Shown: piece by piece, positions 1 through 10,627 of the stretch
Layout: each line of letters opens with the position of its first letter
Position numbering within the stretch: the stretch's first letter is position 1
Origin: Candidatus Binatota bacterium
GTDB taxonomy: Bacteria > Desulfobacterota > Binatia > UBA1149 > CAITLU01
Direction of reading: 5' to 3'
Assembly (NCBI GenBank): GCA_024276575.1
Contig: JAJRWY010000196.1
Location: 1-32,555 of the forward strand
DNA: 32,555 bases
The notes under the pieces: model-generated
Told to the model about the DNA's origin: nothing
The model's input: only the letters and a program-made list of their open reading frames with translations
The model's database searches: none
Position numbers and translations under genes: made by a program

Positions 1-207
1 CGCCTGCGCCGGGGCCTCGGCCGGCTTGGCAGCGGCCGGAAGTGTCGGTACTTCCGGCGCGGCAACGCGCTGGTCGTTGGCGGGTTCTCGAGACTCGAGA
101 TCCTGTTGCGGCGCGGGCGCTTGCTGAGGCCCCTGCTCGAACAGCATCTGATAGCCGATCAGGATGACCAGCGATAAGGCGAATGCCAGTAATGCCCTGT
201 TTTCCAC
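1..207 (-). CDS. yidC: Membrane protein insertase YidC, N-terminal part (cut by window edge)
   Basis: This is the first 69 codons of YidC/Oxa1, which inserts and folds inner-membrane proteins alone or with SecYEG. The reading frame starts at a GTG (205-207) preceded by a GGAGG about seven bases upstream. It opens with MENRALLAFALSLVILIGYQ, the typical YidC first membrane segment. An Ala/Pro/Glu/Gln-rich linker follows, as expected for the start of the large periplasmic P1 domain of Gram-negative YidC. The rest, including the five-helix insertase core, lies beyond base 1. It is the last visible gene of the rpmH-rnpA-yidD-yidC series, a very widespread order. Identification rests on the N-terminus and the context together. 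Confidence 0.9.
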   Translation of the reverse strand, partial: MENRALLAFALSLVILIGYQMLFEQGPQQAPAPQQDLESREPANDQRVAAPEVPTLPAAAKPAEAPAQA

Positions 208-253
208 GCAGCCGCCTCCAAGCGGCCGCAGCCTGCAATGACTTACTACTTAC

Positions 254-559
254 TCAGAGCACCGGATCATAGCCACCCGAACACAAGGGCTGGCAGCGAA
301 GTATGCGAGCACTCGCTCGCAGGGCTCCACGAAATGGTCCGTAACGCCTGATGGCCTCGGCGGCATAGCTTGAGCATGTGGGATGGAAGCGACAGTGCGG
401 CCCCAACAAAGGGGAAATGAATCTTTTATAAATCGCTATCAGGGATAGGAGAAAAGCGCCTATAAGCCTCCCGGCCACCGCGCCCGCCAGCCACGCTTCA
501 GTCGCGTTGCCGTTGCTAGCAGCCGATTCGAAGCGCTTGCGCCAACTCGGATTCAACAT
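254..559 (-). CDS. yidD: Membrane protein insertion efficiency factor YidD
   Basis: YidD is a small membrane-associated protein that helps YidC-dependent insertion. The core is unmistakable: [20 protein letters not shown], then a [12 protein letters not shown] stretch, and a C-terminus ending CSGGYDPVL with the family cysteines. The N-terminus is about 30 residues longer than usual YidD (70-85 aa). An ATG at 557-559 and a TTG at 563-565 are possible starts, and a GTG just before the [13 protein letters not shown] membrane segment would give the usual length. With the ATG start it overlaps the end of rnpA by 44 bases. A 46-base gap separates it from yidC. Confidence 0.9.
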   Translation of the reverse strand: MLNPSWRKRFESAASNGNATEAWLAGAVAGRLIGAFLLSLIAIYKRFISPLLGPHCRFHPTCSSYAAEAIRRYGPFRGALRASARILRCQPLCSGGYDPVL

Positions 560-893
560 CCTCAAAACTCAAATTTCCCGCGCCGGGCCTTGCTATAACC
601 ACGAAGTCTGTAGCCGGCTGCAACTCGATTCTATGTAACCTAAAAAACTCTCTGACCCGCCGCTTTACGTGATTTCTCCGCACCGCGGAGCCGACCTTGC
701 GGCTTACGGTTATACCCAGCCTGGTCTCTTCAGTCGCTCCCGGAGCTTCAATCAGCGTAAAGTGCGGACTCTTCCTTCCGCGATAGCTACGCTGTATGCG
801 CAAGTATTCCTTACGCTTTCGTAGCCTGTACCGGCGCGGGAAACGCCCGCCCGCGCTACCCTCTGGCGCGCTTTGGCGGCGTTGCGACCGCAA
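516..893 (-). CDS. rnpA: Ribonuclease P protein component
   Basis: RnpA is the basic protein subunit that helps the RNase P RNA bind and cut tRNA precursors. The protein (125 aa) has the family core: [19 protein letters not shown] near residue 18, then the RNR-type signature as [16 protein letters not shown], and [10 protein letters not shown] near the end. No ATG, GTG or TTG occurs between the TTG at 891-893 and the conserved FPRRYRL, so the gene must begin inside rpmH unless it uses a rarer start. The overlap with rpmH is 38 bases, and the 3' end overlaps yidD. It ends in TAG (516-518). Such nesting of rnpA and rpmH is known in an extreme form in Thermus. Confidence 0.92.
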   Translation of the reverse strand: MRSQRRQSAPEGSAGGRFPRRYRLRKRKEYLRIQRSYRGRKSPHFTLIEAPGATEETRLGITVSRKVGSAVRRNHVKRRVREFFRLHRIELQPATDFVVIARPGAGNLSFEDVESELAQALRIGC

Positions 894-1017
894 GCCGTTT
901 ACGTCCCTTGGCCCGGCGGCGTTTGATCACCGCTCTCCCACCCGGGGTAGCCATCCTCGACCTAAATCCATGACGCCGTCGGCGTTTCAAATTGCTTGGT
1001 TGGAACGTACGTTTCAC
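856..1017 (-). CDS. rpmH: 50S ribosomal protein L34
   Basis: L34 is a tiny, very basic protein of the large ribosomal subunit. A GTG start (1015-1017) opens a 53-residue product beginning [20 protein letters not shown] and continuing [20 protein letters not shown], the standard L34 sequence. The C-terminus carries about nine residues (ATPPKRARG) beyond the usual RLAV end, reaching into the rnpA overlap. It ends in TAG. It is the first gene of the rpmH-rnpA-yidD-yidC operon. Confidence 0.96.
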   Translation of the reverse strand: MKRTFQPSNLKRRRRHGFRSRMATPGGRAVIKRRRAKGRKRLAVATPPKRARG

Positions 1018-1080
1018 GGTTCTATAAGCCGCCTACCTGCAACCCCGACATGGGGAGGCTCTAGCGGCTGCAAGCCCAGT

Positions 1081-1109
1081 AAAGTGTCAGTACAATGGCG
1101 AATTGTCAA
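1081..1109 (-). promoter_or_regulatory. Candidate sigma70-type promoter for rpmH operon
   Basis: On the minus strand a perfect TTGACA (1104-1109) stands 17 bases from CACTTT (1081-1086), a poor -10 match. It lies between the gpsA stop and rpmH, about 65 bases before the rpmH start. The -35 is convincing and the -10 is not. Confidence 0.3.
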
Positions 1110-1134
1110 CGCCGGGGCTCCGGCAACCGCTTCA

Positions 1135-2130
1135 TCAATGAAACTCGGGCTTGAGCCTGCGGCCGAACAGTTCGTAAAGAGCGCGTTCAGCCGGCATGCC
1201 CTCGTACAAGACCTTGTAGGCGCATTCCACGATAGGCACCTCGACACCCTTCTTCTGGGCCAAGTGCTTCACGGCCTGGGTATTGCGCACCCCTTCGGCC
1301 ACCATCCGCATACCGCTGAGGATCTCATCAATGCTCTCTCCCCTGCCTATACGCAGCCCCACTTGGCGGTTACGGCTAAGGTCTCCGGTGCAGGTAAGTA
1401 CCAGGTCGCCGATGCCGGAGAGCCCCGACAGCGTCTCCAGGCGGGCTCCCAGGGCTACTGCCAGACGGGTCATCTCCGCGAGTCCGCGCGTAATCGTGGC
1501 AGCCCTAGCGTTCAAACCGTAACCGAGGCCGTCACACACGCCGGTAGCTATAGCCATGACATTCTTGACCACGCCGCCGAGTTCTACGCCGACCAAATCG
1601 TTGGAACTGTACACGCGCAGAGTCGGAGCGGCAAAGAATGTCTGAATCTTTTCAGCTACTTCCATACTCTCAGCGGCAGCGACTACGACCGTCGGCTTGG
1701 CCTGCGCAAGTTCCACCGCAAAACTCGGCCCCGAAATCGCACCGATCCTAGCGGCCCCCCCGATGGTCTGTTCGAGAACCCCATGCATCGTCAGCAGGGT
1801 CTCGTCCTCCACTCCCTTGCTCGCCGACACCACTATGGATTCAGCATCGATATAGGGAGCGGCCTTCTCCATGGTTTCGCGCATGACATGGGAAGGAACT
1901 ACCGCGACCACGAAACTGGCCCCTTGTAGCGCAGCCTCCATATTGGTCTCGGCGCGAAGTGTTACAGGTAGTTCGAGGCCCGGAAGGTACACCCCATTAC
2001 AGTGGTTGGCATTGATATAGTCCGCCACTTCCCGCCCGCGCGACCAAAGAGTAACCGCGATCCCCTTCGCGGCCAATGTCGCACCAAGCGCAGTACCCCA
2101 GCTACCCGCACCGATCACCGTGGCCTTCAT
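1135..2130 (-). CDS. gpsA: Glycerol-3-phosphate dehydrogenase [NAD(P)+]
   Basis: GpsA reduces dihydroxyacetone phosphate to sn-glycerol 3-phosphate, the backbone for phospholipids. The 331-residue length is typical. The N-terminus has the Rossmann motif GAGSWGTALGATLA. SKGVEDETL lies in the middle, and VELGGVVKNVMAIATGVCDG contains the catalytic lysine region. LSGIGDLVLTCTGDLSRNR follows, the conserved substrate-binding element. The ATG (2128-2130) has an AGAGGA ribosome-binding site. It lies downstream of gyrA on the same strand, after a 323-base stretch with no certain gene, and before the rpmH operon. Confidence 0.95.
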   Translation of the reverse strand: MKATVIGAGSWGTALGATLAAKGIAVTLWSRGREVADYINANHCNGVYLPGLELPVTLRAETNMEAALQGASFVVAVVPSHVMRETMEKAAPYIDAESIVVSASKGVEDETLLTMHGVLEQTIGGAARIGAISGPSFAVELAQAKPTVVVAAAESMEVAEKIQTFFAAPTLRVYSSNDLVGVELGGVVKNVMAIATGVCDGLGYGLNARAATITRGLAEMTRLAVALGARLETLSGLSGIGDLVLTCTGDLSRNRQVGLRIGRGESIDEILSGMRMVAEGVRNTQAVKHLAQKKGVEVPIVECAYKVLYEGMPAERALYELFGRRLKPEFH

Positions 2131-2384
2131 GAAAATCCTCTCTTCATTGACACGGAAGCTCTCGCTCTATTCGCCTGGGCGGCTTGCATCGCGGTAATCG
2201 CTAGCCTCGCCCCCATGGGACAGCTCAAACCGTAGCCATAAAGCCTCAACTTAACCTTGAGCGGACAACAATTCACGGTGCAAATCGCCTCCGGCTCGCG
2301 CCGGAGCACGCCGCCCGAGGCCATAGCTATTGGTGCGAACATCAGCGCTGCATCGATAGCCGCACGCAACCGTGACAGCCGCAA
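2127..2384 (-). CDS. Uncertain small ORF overlapping gpsA start
   Basis: A minus-strand frame runs from a possible TTG (2382-2384) to a TGA that overlaps the gpsA ATG as ATGA, the usual sign of translational coupling. It is in the same frame as gyrA and its tail, separated from them only by TAG codons. The product (85 aa) has two CxxxC-like groups (ICTVNCCP, LSCPMG) and an Ala/Arg-rich end. I recognise no family, there is no clear ribosome-binding site, and its codon use is mixed. It may be a relic or chance. The rest of the 2131-2453 interval shows only the hairpin at 2422-2457. Confidence 0.2.
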   Translation of the reverse strand: MRLSRLRAAIDAALMFAPIAMASGGVLRREPEAICTVNCCPLKVKLRLYGYGLSCPMGARLAITAMQAAQANRARASVSMKRGFS

Positions 2385-2421
2385 TTCTCGTGCGATGGCA
2401 TATATGGCGACAAACGGAGTT

Positions 2422-2457
2422 CTAGTCGGGCCTCGCTATGCCGTAGGGCCGGACTAG
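2422..2457 (-). terminator. Stem-loop at the end of the gyrA reading frame
   Basis: CTAGTCGGGCCT (2422-2433) pairs with AGGGCCGGACTAG (2445-2457) around an 11-base loop; the arms are near-perfect with one bulge. The second TAG of the gyrA frame (2454-2456) lies inside the stem. No long U-run follows on the minus strand, so it may be a weak terminator or an RNA-stability hairpin. Its position suggests that the gyrA transcript was built to end here and not at the first TAG. Confidence 0.5.
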
Positions 2458-2594
2458 CCGCCTTCGTCAGAGCCATCTGTATGATCCGCTACTGCCGCAT
2501 CCACCGAAGTCTCGCCTTCCACACCATCCGCGGGACCGTTAGCGGCCCCATCGCCGAGCACCGGGACTTCTTTTTCTGCAACCGGCGCGACCTA
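2454..2594 (-). other. gyrA: In-frame continuation of gyrA after a TAG (acidic C-terminal tail)
   Basis: After the first TAG (2592-2594) the gyrA frame stays open for 45 codons to a second TAG (2454-2456). It begins VAPVAEKEVPVLGDG and continues as an Asp/Glu/Gly/Ala-rich tail. GyrA proteins normally end in a VVxVAxVxE-like segment followed by an acidic tail. Here ...GETVV precedes the TAG and VAPVAEKE follows it, so the TAG stands exactly at the variable 'x'. With the TAG read through, GyrA would be 850 residues, well within family length. The region is therefore coding-like sequence cut off by an amber codon. Confidence 0.75.
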
Positions 2595-5005
2595 AACCAC
2601 GGTCTCGCCGTCCTTACCGGAAATACGAACCAAGCGAACCCCTTGGGTGTTGCGGCCGGAGATCCGCACATTGTTCATGGAAATCCGGATCAGCTTGCCG
2701 GCGTCGCTTACCAGCATCACCTCGTCATCTTCGTTGACTATCTTCAATACCCCGACAACTGGTCCCGTACGCTCGGTAACATTCATGGTCTTTACGCCGC
2801 GCCCGCCGCGCTTGATCAGACGGTAATCGTCGATATTGCTTCTCTTGCCCATACCATTGGCGGAAATGGTCAGCAGCGTAGAACCGGGCTGAACTATCTC
2901 CATGGCAACCACCCGGTCTTCCCCGCTGAGCGCCACGCCACGCACACCGGCCGCTCCACGTCCCATCGGCCGTGCTTCGTCTTCCCTGAAACGCACCAAC
3001 ATCCCCATTCGCGTAGCCAGCGCTATCTGCTGCTCGCCGTCGGTCAGCCGCACGGAGATCAACTCGTCGTCGTCGGCCAAGCTTATCGCAATGATTCCGC
3101 TGGAGCGCGGCCGTGAATAGTCGATCAGACGGCTTTTCTTGATGGCACCGCGAGCCGTAGCAAACACTACGTAGCGGTCTTCGGAGAACTCTCTAACCGG
3201 CAGAAAAGCCGAAAGCTTCTCGCCGGTGCCCAGCGGCAACAAGTTGACGATGGCTTTGCCGCGAGCGGCGCGACCGGCCTGTGGCAACTCGTGAACTTTC
3301 TTCCAATACACGCGGCCGAGGTTGGTAAAGAACAGGATATAGTCATGGGTCGAGGCTACAAACATGTGGGCGATGAAGTCGTCGCCGCGCGTCGATGCCC
3401 CGGTACGCCCACGCCCACCACGTAACTGCTGACGGTAAAGCGAGGCGGCGTTGCGCTTGATGTAGCCGTCGTGCGATACGGTCACCACCATATCCTCTTC
3501 GGCTATCATGTCTTCGAGGCTTATTTCCGAGCTGCTGTCAACGATCTCGGTACGCCGTTCGTCGCCGTAGTTCTTCTCGATCTCGGCCAATTCAGCCGAG
3601 ATGATCTTCAGTACCTCGCCGTCACTGGAGAGAATTTTCTGCAAACGCGCAATGAGTGCCTTGGTATCTTTGTACTCCTCGATAATCTTGCCGCGCTCGA
3701 GGCCGGTCAAGCGCTGCAAACGCATGTCGAGGATCGCTTGGGCCTGGATCTCGCTGAGTTTGAACTTCGTGCAAAGTCCTTCTTTGGCGGTCGCTCCGTC
3801 CTTGGCCGAGCGAATCAGCTTGATGACTGCGTCGAGGTTGTCGAGAGCTATTTTCAAGCCTTCGAGGATATGGAGCCGAGCTTCGGCCTTGCGCAAATCG
3901 AAAGCCGTTGCCCGCGTTATGATCTCTCGGCGGTGCTTGAGAAACTCCCAAAGCAATTCCTTGAGATTGAGCAATCGCGGCCTGCCGTCGACCAAGGCCA
4001 GCATTATGACCCCGAAGGACTCCTGCATGGGAGTGTGTTTGTAAAGATTGTTGAGTACCACCAAGGGAATGGCTTCGCGCTTCAGTTCGATGACTATGCG
4101 CATACCGTCGCGGTCGGACTCGTCGCGCAGATCCGAAATACCGTCGATCTTCTTCTCGTTGACCAGCCGGGCGATCTTCTCGATCAAGCGTGCTTTGTTA
4201 ACCTGGTATGGAATTTCATTTACGACGATGCGTGCCCGCCCACGCCGCTCGTCGGTTTCGGTGGAACAGCGCGCACGCATCTGTAAGATGCCTCGCCCCT
4301 TGGTGTAAGCCTCCAGTATCGGAGCACGTCCGTAGATTATTGCACCGGTGGGAAAATCCGGGCCGGTCACCATCTTGGCCAAACTTTCCACCGATATATC
4401 GGGATCCTCGATCAGCGCTAGAGTCGCCCTGACGATCTCGCCAAGATTGTGCGGCGGGATATTGGTCGCCATGCCCACAGCAATTCCCGATGAACCGTTG
4501 ATGAGAAGATTGGGAATACGCGCCGGCAGAACCGCCGGCTCCACTGTCGTCTCGTCGTAGTTGGGGATGAAATCGACAGTTTCTTTATCGATATCGGCGA
4601 GCATCTCGGAAGTGATGCGGGCCATACGCACTTCCGTATAGCGCATCGCCGCCGCCGGGTCCCCGTCAATAGATCCGAAGTTTCCTTGCCCGTCGACCAG
4701 CGGATAGCGCAACGAAAAATCCTGCGCCATGCGCACGATAGCGTCGTAAACCGCACTGTCCCCGTGCGGATGGTACTTGCCTATGACATCGCCGACTATA
4801 CGAGCGGATTTCTTGGGAGCTTTGTTCCATTCATTGCCGAGATCTTTCATCGCAAAAAGAATTCGGCGATGGACCGGTTTCAAACCGTCGCGAACATCGG
4901 GCAAGGCGCGCCCGACTATGACGCTCATCGCATAGTCCATATAGGACGTACGCATCTCGTCTTCGATATTGACCGGGACCGGGGGGTTATACTCGCGAAT
5001 GCTCA

Positions 5006-5006
<1 letters not shown>
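2592..5006 (-). CDS. gyrA: DNA gyrase subunit A
   Basis: GyrA forms the DNA-cleaving and wrapping part of gyrase, which introduces negative supercoils with GyrB. The product is 804 aa to the first TAG. Catalytic Tyr123 lies in [11 protein letters not shown]. The quinolone region [12 protein letters not shown] keeps Ser84 and Asp88, the drug-sensitive type. The GyrA box QLRGGRG is present in the C-terminal beta-pinwheel. The ATG (5004-5006) overlaps the gyrB TGA as TGATG; a GTG sits one codon before it. It is co-transcribed with gyrB. The oddity is the TAG at 2592-2594, after which acidic-tail sequence continues in frame. The catalytic core and pinwheel are complete, so the short form should be functional. 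Confidence 0.98.
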
Positions 5007-7594
<2,588 letters not shown>

Positions 7595-7681
7595 CTAAGA
7601 TTTCTCTTTTATTTTCAGTGTGTTAGCTAATCAGACAACCGGTAGTCCAGCCGTCAGAGGGTAAGAAACGGTGGGGCCGCT

Positions 7682-8797
7682 TCAGATCCTCATCGGCATT
7701 ACCACATAGCTGTAATCGCTATCTTCTCCGCGTAACACTCCGGGGCTCAACTCGGTACCGAGGCACAGCTCCACGCGGCTGTTTTCAGGCAGCACCGCGA
7801 GCACCTCCAGTAGATAGCGGGCATTGAAGCCCACCACGATTTCAGCGCCGCTGTAGTCGATCTCGAGGTCCTCGTTGGCTTCACCAAGGTCCGGATTGTT
7901 CGCATTGATCTCCAGGCGCCCCTCCGACAGCGAGAGCCTGACTCCGTTGGCGCGCTCGCTCGACAATAAAGAGACCCTACGAACCGTGTGGAGGAAATCG
8001 TCGCGGTCCAGTAAAGCCACGTTCGGTGTCTCTTTCGGCATCACCTGTTTGTAATCGGGGAAGGTACCTTCAACCAAGCACATGCTCAGAACGCTGTCGG
8101 AAAGTTTCACCACGGCCTCGGAGCGCCCGATTGAAACAGTGACCAGTCCACTTTCTTCGGGTAAGACCTTGGCAATCTCCGCTAACCCCTTACGTGGCAA
8201 AATCACGCCACTCTCAGGAAGATCCCCTTTTATCTTGCGGTCGATCAAAGCCAGCCGGTGTCCGTCGGTGGCAACCATGCGAAGTTTGCCCTTCTTCTCC
8301 GCAGAGCAAAGATAGACACCGGCGAGGTTAGAGCGAGTGTCGTCGTGAGACACCGAAAACACGGTCTTAGCTATCATCTCGGAAAGCGCCGATGCTTCTA
8401 TTTCAAAGCTCACCGATCCCTCACCATCTGCATCGCTAGTGGGCATGCCGGGGTGGTCGGCGGGATCGATGCCGGTGAGCTTGAAACTAGACCTTCCGTA
8501 AGAGACTCCGACCCACAGGTTGTCGAGTACTCGCAATTCGATAGTGTCGGAGGCACTTTCGCGAACCACCTCGAATAGCTTTCGTGACGACAATGCGACC
8601 GAACCAGGTGTCTCCACTGTGGCTGGGCACCACTGCAGCAGGCTGACTTCGAGATCGGTGGCCAGCAGTGTCAGTCGCCCGTCGTCGGCTTCGAGTACCA
8701 CGTTGGTGAGGATGGTCATTGCATGGCGCCTATCGATCACTCCTTGAGCTCGAGCCAACAATTTGACGAAGTCTTCACGTCCAACGCTAATGTTCAT
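7682..8797 (-). CDS. dnaN: DNA polymerase III subunit beta (sliding clamp)
   Basis: DnaN is the ring-shaped clamp that keeps DNA polymerase III on its template. The 371-residue length and three-domain layout are normal. The middle holds VATDGHRLALIDRKI. The C-terminus YVVMPMRI is the family hallmark that lines the peptide-binding cleft. The ATG is at 8795-8797. dnaA lies upstream on the same strand, separated by the likely origin. gyrB follows directly after 228 bases, so recF has been lost or moved. Confidence 0.97.
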   Translation of the reverse strand: MNISVGREDFVKLLARAQGVIDRRHAMTILTNVVLEADDGRLTLLATDLEVSLLQWCPATVETPGSVALSSRKLFEVVRESASDTIELRVLDNLWVGVSYGRSSFKLTGIDPADHPGMPTSDADGEGSVSFEIEASALSEMIAKTVFSVSHDDTRSNLAGVYLCSAEKKGKLRMVATDGHRLALIDRKIKGDLPESGVILPRKGLAEIAKVLPEESGLVTVSIGRSEAVVKLSDSVLSMCLVEGTFPDYKQVMPKETPNVALLDRDDFLHTVRRVSLLSSERANGVRLSLSEGRLEINANNPDLGEANEDLEIDYSGAEIVVGFNARYLLEVLAVLPENSRVELCLGTELSPGVLRGEDSDYSYVVMPMRI

Positions 8798-8809
8798 AGT
8801 TCACATCCA

Positions 8810-8829
8810 TATTCTTAAAGTATTCTTAA
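8810..8829. repeat. Two direct 9-base AT-rich repeats, 11 bp apart
   Basis: TATTCTTAA occurs at 8810-8818 and 8821-8829. The 11-base period is one helical turn. The repeats lie in the most AT-rich part of the window, just upstream of the dnaN start. Confidence 0.6.
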
Positions 8830-8861
8830 TTACTTGTTGCTCTTAGATGGTTGCGCCGTAG

Positions 8862-8870
8862 TGTGGATAA
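8862..8870 (-). promoter_or_regulatory. DnaA box
   Basis: The minus strand reads TTATCCACA, a perfect consensus DnaA box. Confidence 0.75.
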
Positions 8871-9007
8871 GCCATTCAACATCCGGTTCCACAAGGTTTT
8901 TTTATGCCCAGCATCTCTGCACAAAGGGGCTGCGTAAGCTGCATAACTCGATCTTGGCTGCTAGTGAAGCATGATGCGCACCGTTTAAAGAACAAGTTAC
9001 GCAAAGC

Positions 9008-9016
9008 TTATCCACA
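9008..9016 (+). promoter_or_regulatory. DnaA box overlapping the dnaA stop codon
   Basis: The plus strand reads TTATCCACA, a perfect consensus box. Its first three bases are the reverse complement of the dnaA TAA stop. Confidence 0.7.
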
Positions 9017-10369
9017 ACCAATCATCTTGGTGACGGTATCGACCATATAGCGAAAGCGCGGGTTTTCGCGCCGGCGCTTTTCGACCGCCTGGCAAGCATG
9101 AATTACCGTTGAGTGATCCCGTCCCCCAAGGTGAGCGCCGATGGCCGGAAACGACGCGCCAACGTGGTTGCGCATGATGTACATCGCTACTTGGCGGGCT
9201 TCGGCTACTTTCTTGGTCCTTCTTCGCGCGGAAAGCTCCCCGGGCTGTATTCCGAAATGACGGGTCACGCTACGGGCAACATCCTCCATACTGACCGGTT
9301 TGGGGCCTCCGCCGGCCACCCCCGACATCAACTCTTCGGCCAGGGATTTGGTGATCTGGAGGGAGTTAAGCGATGCGTATGCACTGATGCGCGTTAGCGC
9401 CCCCTCCAGGTCGCGGATGTTCGAATCCACTTTCTCTGCGATGTAAGCAGACACGTCTAGGGGTAGATCGATGCCTTCGCTCCTGGCTTTGCACTCCAGA
9501 ATGGCGATTCTCGTTTCTAGGTCCGGAGTTTGAAGGTCGGCTACCAAACCCCATCCGAAACGGTTGCACAGGCGTTCCTCCACGCCTTGAAGCTCGTTCG
9601 GGAAAGTGTCGGAGGTCAGTATGATTTGCTTGCCGGCTTCATACAAAGCGTTGAATACGTGGAAAAATTCTTCCTGAGTTCGTTCTCGCCGGGCGAGAAA
9701 CTGAACGTCGTCGATGATGAGTACATCGACGCGGCGCATACGGCTCTTGAAAGCAGGGGTGTTGTTGCGAGCTATTGCGTCGATGAGTTGATTGGTGAAG
9801 CTCTCAGCCGACAAGAACAGTACTCGCGTCTTCGGCTCGTTTTGCACCACTGCCTTACCAATGGCGTTGGCTAGGTGGGTTTTACCGAGACCGACGCCAC
9901 CATAAAGAAAGAAGGGGTTGTAGAGTGTCCCCGGTTGGCTGGCTACGGCCATGCTGGCGGCATGAGCGAACTGATTGCTCTGCCCGACCACGAAAGTATC
10001 GAAACCATAACGAGTTATTAGTCCCTTCGAACGCTTGGAAGAGACTTCGGGGACTTCTTTGCCTTTGGTTCTACGCAGGTCTTTGAACAATTCCCCCTGC
10101 AACGCCCCCTTGTCCCACGTGAAAGTGAAGGTTGCGCGACGCCCGCAGGTTCGCACCCAGGCCTTGCTCAAAATGTCGAGGTAGTTGTCCTCTACCCAAG
10201 AGGCGAACATTCGGTTGGGCACCGATAATTCCACTTCGCGTTCGTCGATCGACACCGGCTTCATCGGTTTTATCCAGCTTTCAAACTCGTCTCTCGCGAG
10301 CTCCGGCTGTATAGAGCTAAGTGCTTGATTCCAAAGCTCATTTATGTTGGAGGAAGATGAAATATCCAC
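9008..10369 (-). CDS. dnaA: Chromosomal replication initiator protein DnaA
   Basis: DnaA binds DnaA boxes and opens oriC. The product is 453 aa from a GTG at 10367-10369, which has a GGGGT a few bases upstream. An ATG at 10403-10405 would add 12 residues. Domain I begins ELWNQALSSIQPEL. The AAA+ core has Walker A GGVGLGKTHLA and Walker B VLIIDDVQFL. The C-terminal DNA-binding helix-turn-helix carries the signature GGRDHSTVIHACQAVEKRRR. The frame stays open upstream to about 11068, but that part is antisense to hemL and is not DnaA-like. Boxes upstream (10407-10415, 10569-10577) suggest autoregulation. Confidence 0.97.
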   Translation of the reverse strand: MDISSSSNINELWNQALSSIQPELARDEFESWIKPMKPVSIDEREVELSVPNRMFASWVEDNYLDILSKAWVRTCGRRATFTFTWDKGALQGELFKDLRRTKGKEVPEVSSKRSKGLITRYGFDTFVVGQSNQFAHAASMAVASQPGTLYNPFFLYGGVGLGKTHLANAIGKAVVQNEPKTRVLFLSAESFTNQLIDAIARNNTPAFKSRMRRVDVLIIDDVQFLARRERTQEEFFHVFNALYEAGKQIILTSDTFPNELQGVEERLCNRFGWGLVADLQTPDLETRIAILECKARSEGIDLPLDVSAYIAEKVDSNIRDLEGALTRISAYASLNSLQITKSLAEELMSGVAGGGPKPVSMEDVARSVTRHFGIQPGELSARRRTKKVAEARQVAMYIMRNHVGASFPAIGAHLGGRDHSTVIHACQAVEKRRRENPRFRYMVDTVTKMIGCG

Positions 10370-10406
10370 TGTTACCCCGACAGTTAGGCACAGAGTTGTC
10401 AACATC

Positions 10407-10415
10407 TGTGGATAA
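10407..10415 (-). promoter_or_regulatory. DnaA box upstream of dnaA
   Basis: The minus strand reads TTATCCACA about 40 bases before the dnaA GTG. A looser copy TTGTCAACA lies beside it on the plus strand (about 10396-10404), facing the other way. Confidence 0.65.
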
Positions 10416-10568
10416 CCCTGTGCGTGTGTACCCGCCGTATCCGCCTTTAACGGCTCGGCAGCCACGAGTATGAGCGACGCATACGGCTTGAGGGCCCGCG
10501 TTGCAAGGGGTGTCGTTTCACAAAGCGGCAACACCGCGAGATAAAGAGTTAGAGGCCTGTGCGGAAGC

Positions 10569-10577
10569 TGTGGATAA
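10569..10577 (-). promoter_or_regulatory. DnaA box in the dnaA-hemL divergent region
   Basis: The minus strand reads TTATCCACA, about 50 bases upstream of the hemL start. It could act in origin function or tie hemL-atp transcription to DnaA level. Confidence 0.6.
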
Positions 10578-10627
10578 CTCTCACGTGGTGGGGTGGCTGC
10601 GGCTAAGTAGCGGTTGTAAGGAAGGAT

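Larger units (their letters stand above)
8798..9016. other. Probable replication origin (oriC) segment between dnaN and dnaA
   Basis: This 210-base gene-free stretch has two perfect 9-base DnaA boxes in opposite orientation (8862-8870 and 9008-9016). Beside dnaN it has an AT-rich tract (about 8806-8845) with phased 9-base repeats, the expected form of an unwinding element. A T-run lies near 8897. Being next to dnaA and gyrase genes fits the usual origin position. Two further perfect boxes lie on the other side of dnaA, so the origin may be bipartite. Confidence 0.6.

Noticed and set aside
796-1929. Long plus-strand frame opposite rpmH and gpsA
   Set aside because: It runs antisense to well-supported genes and has no recognisable protein sequence; it is open because of GC-rich codon bias.
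3471-4286. Long plus-strand frame opposite gyrA
   Set aside because: Pure antisense shadow of a conserved gene, with no ribosome-binding site or family features.
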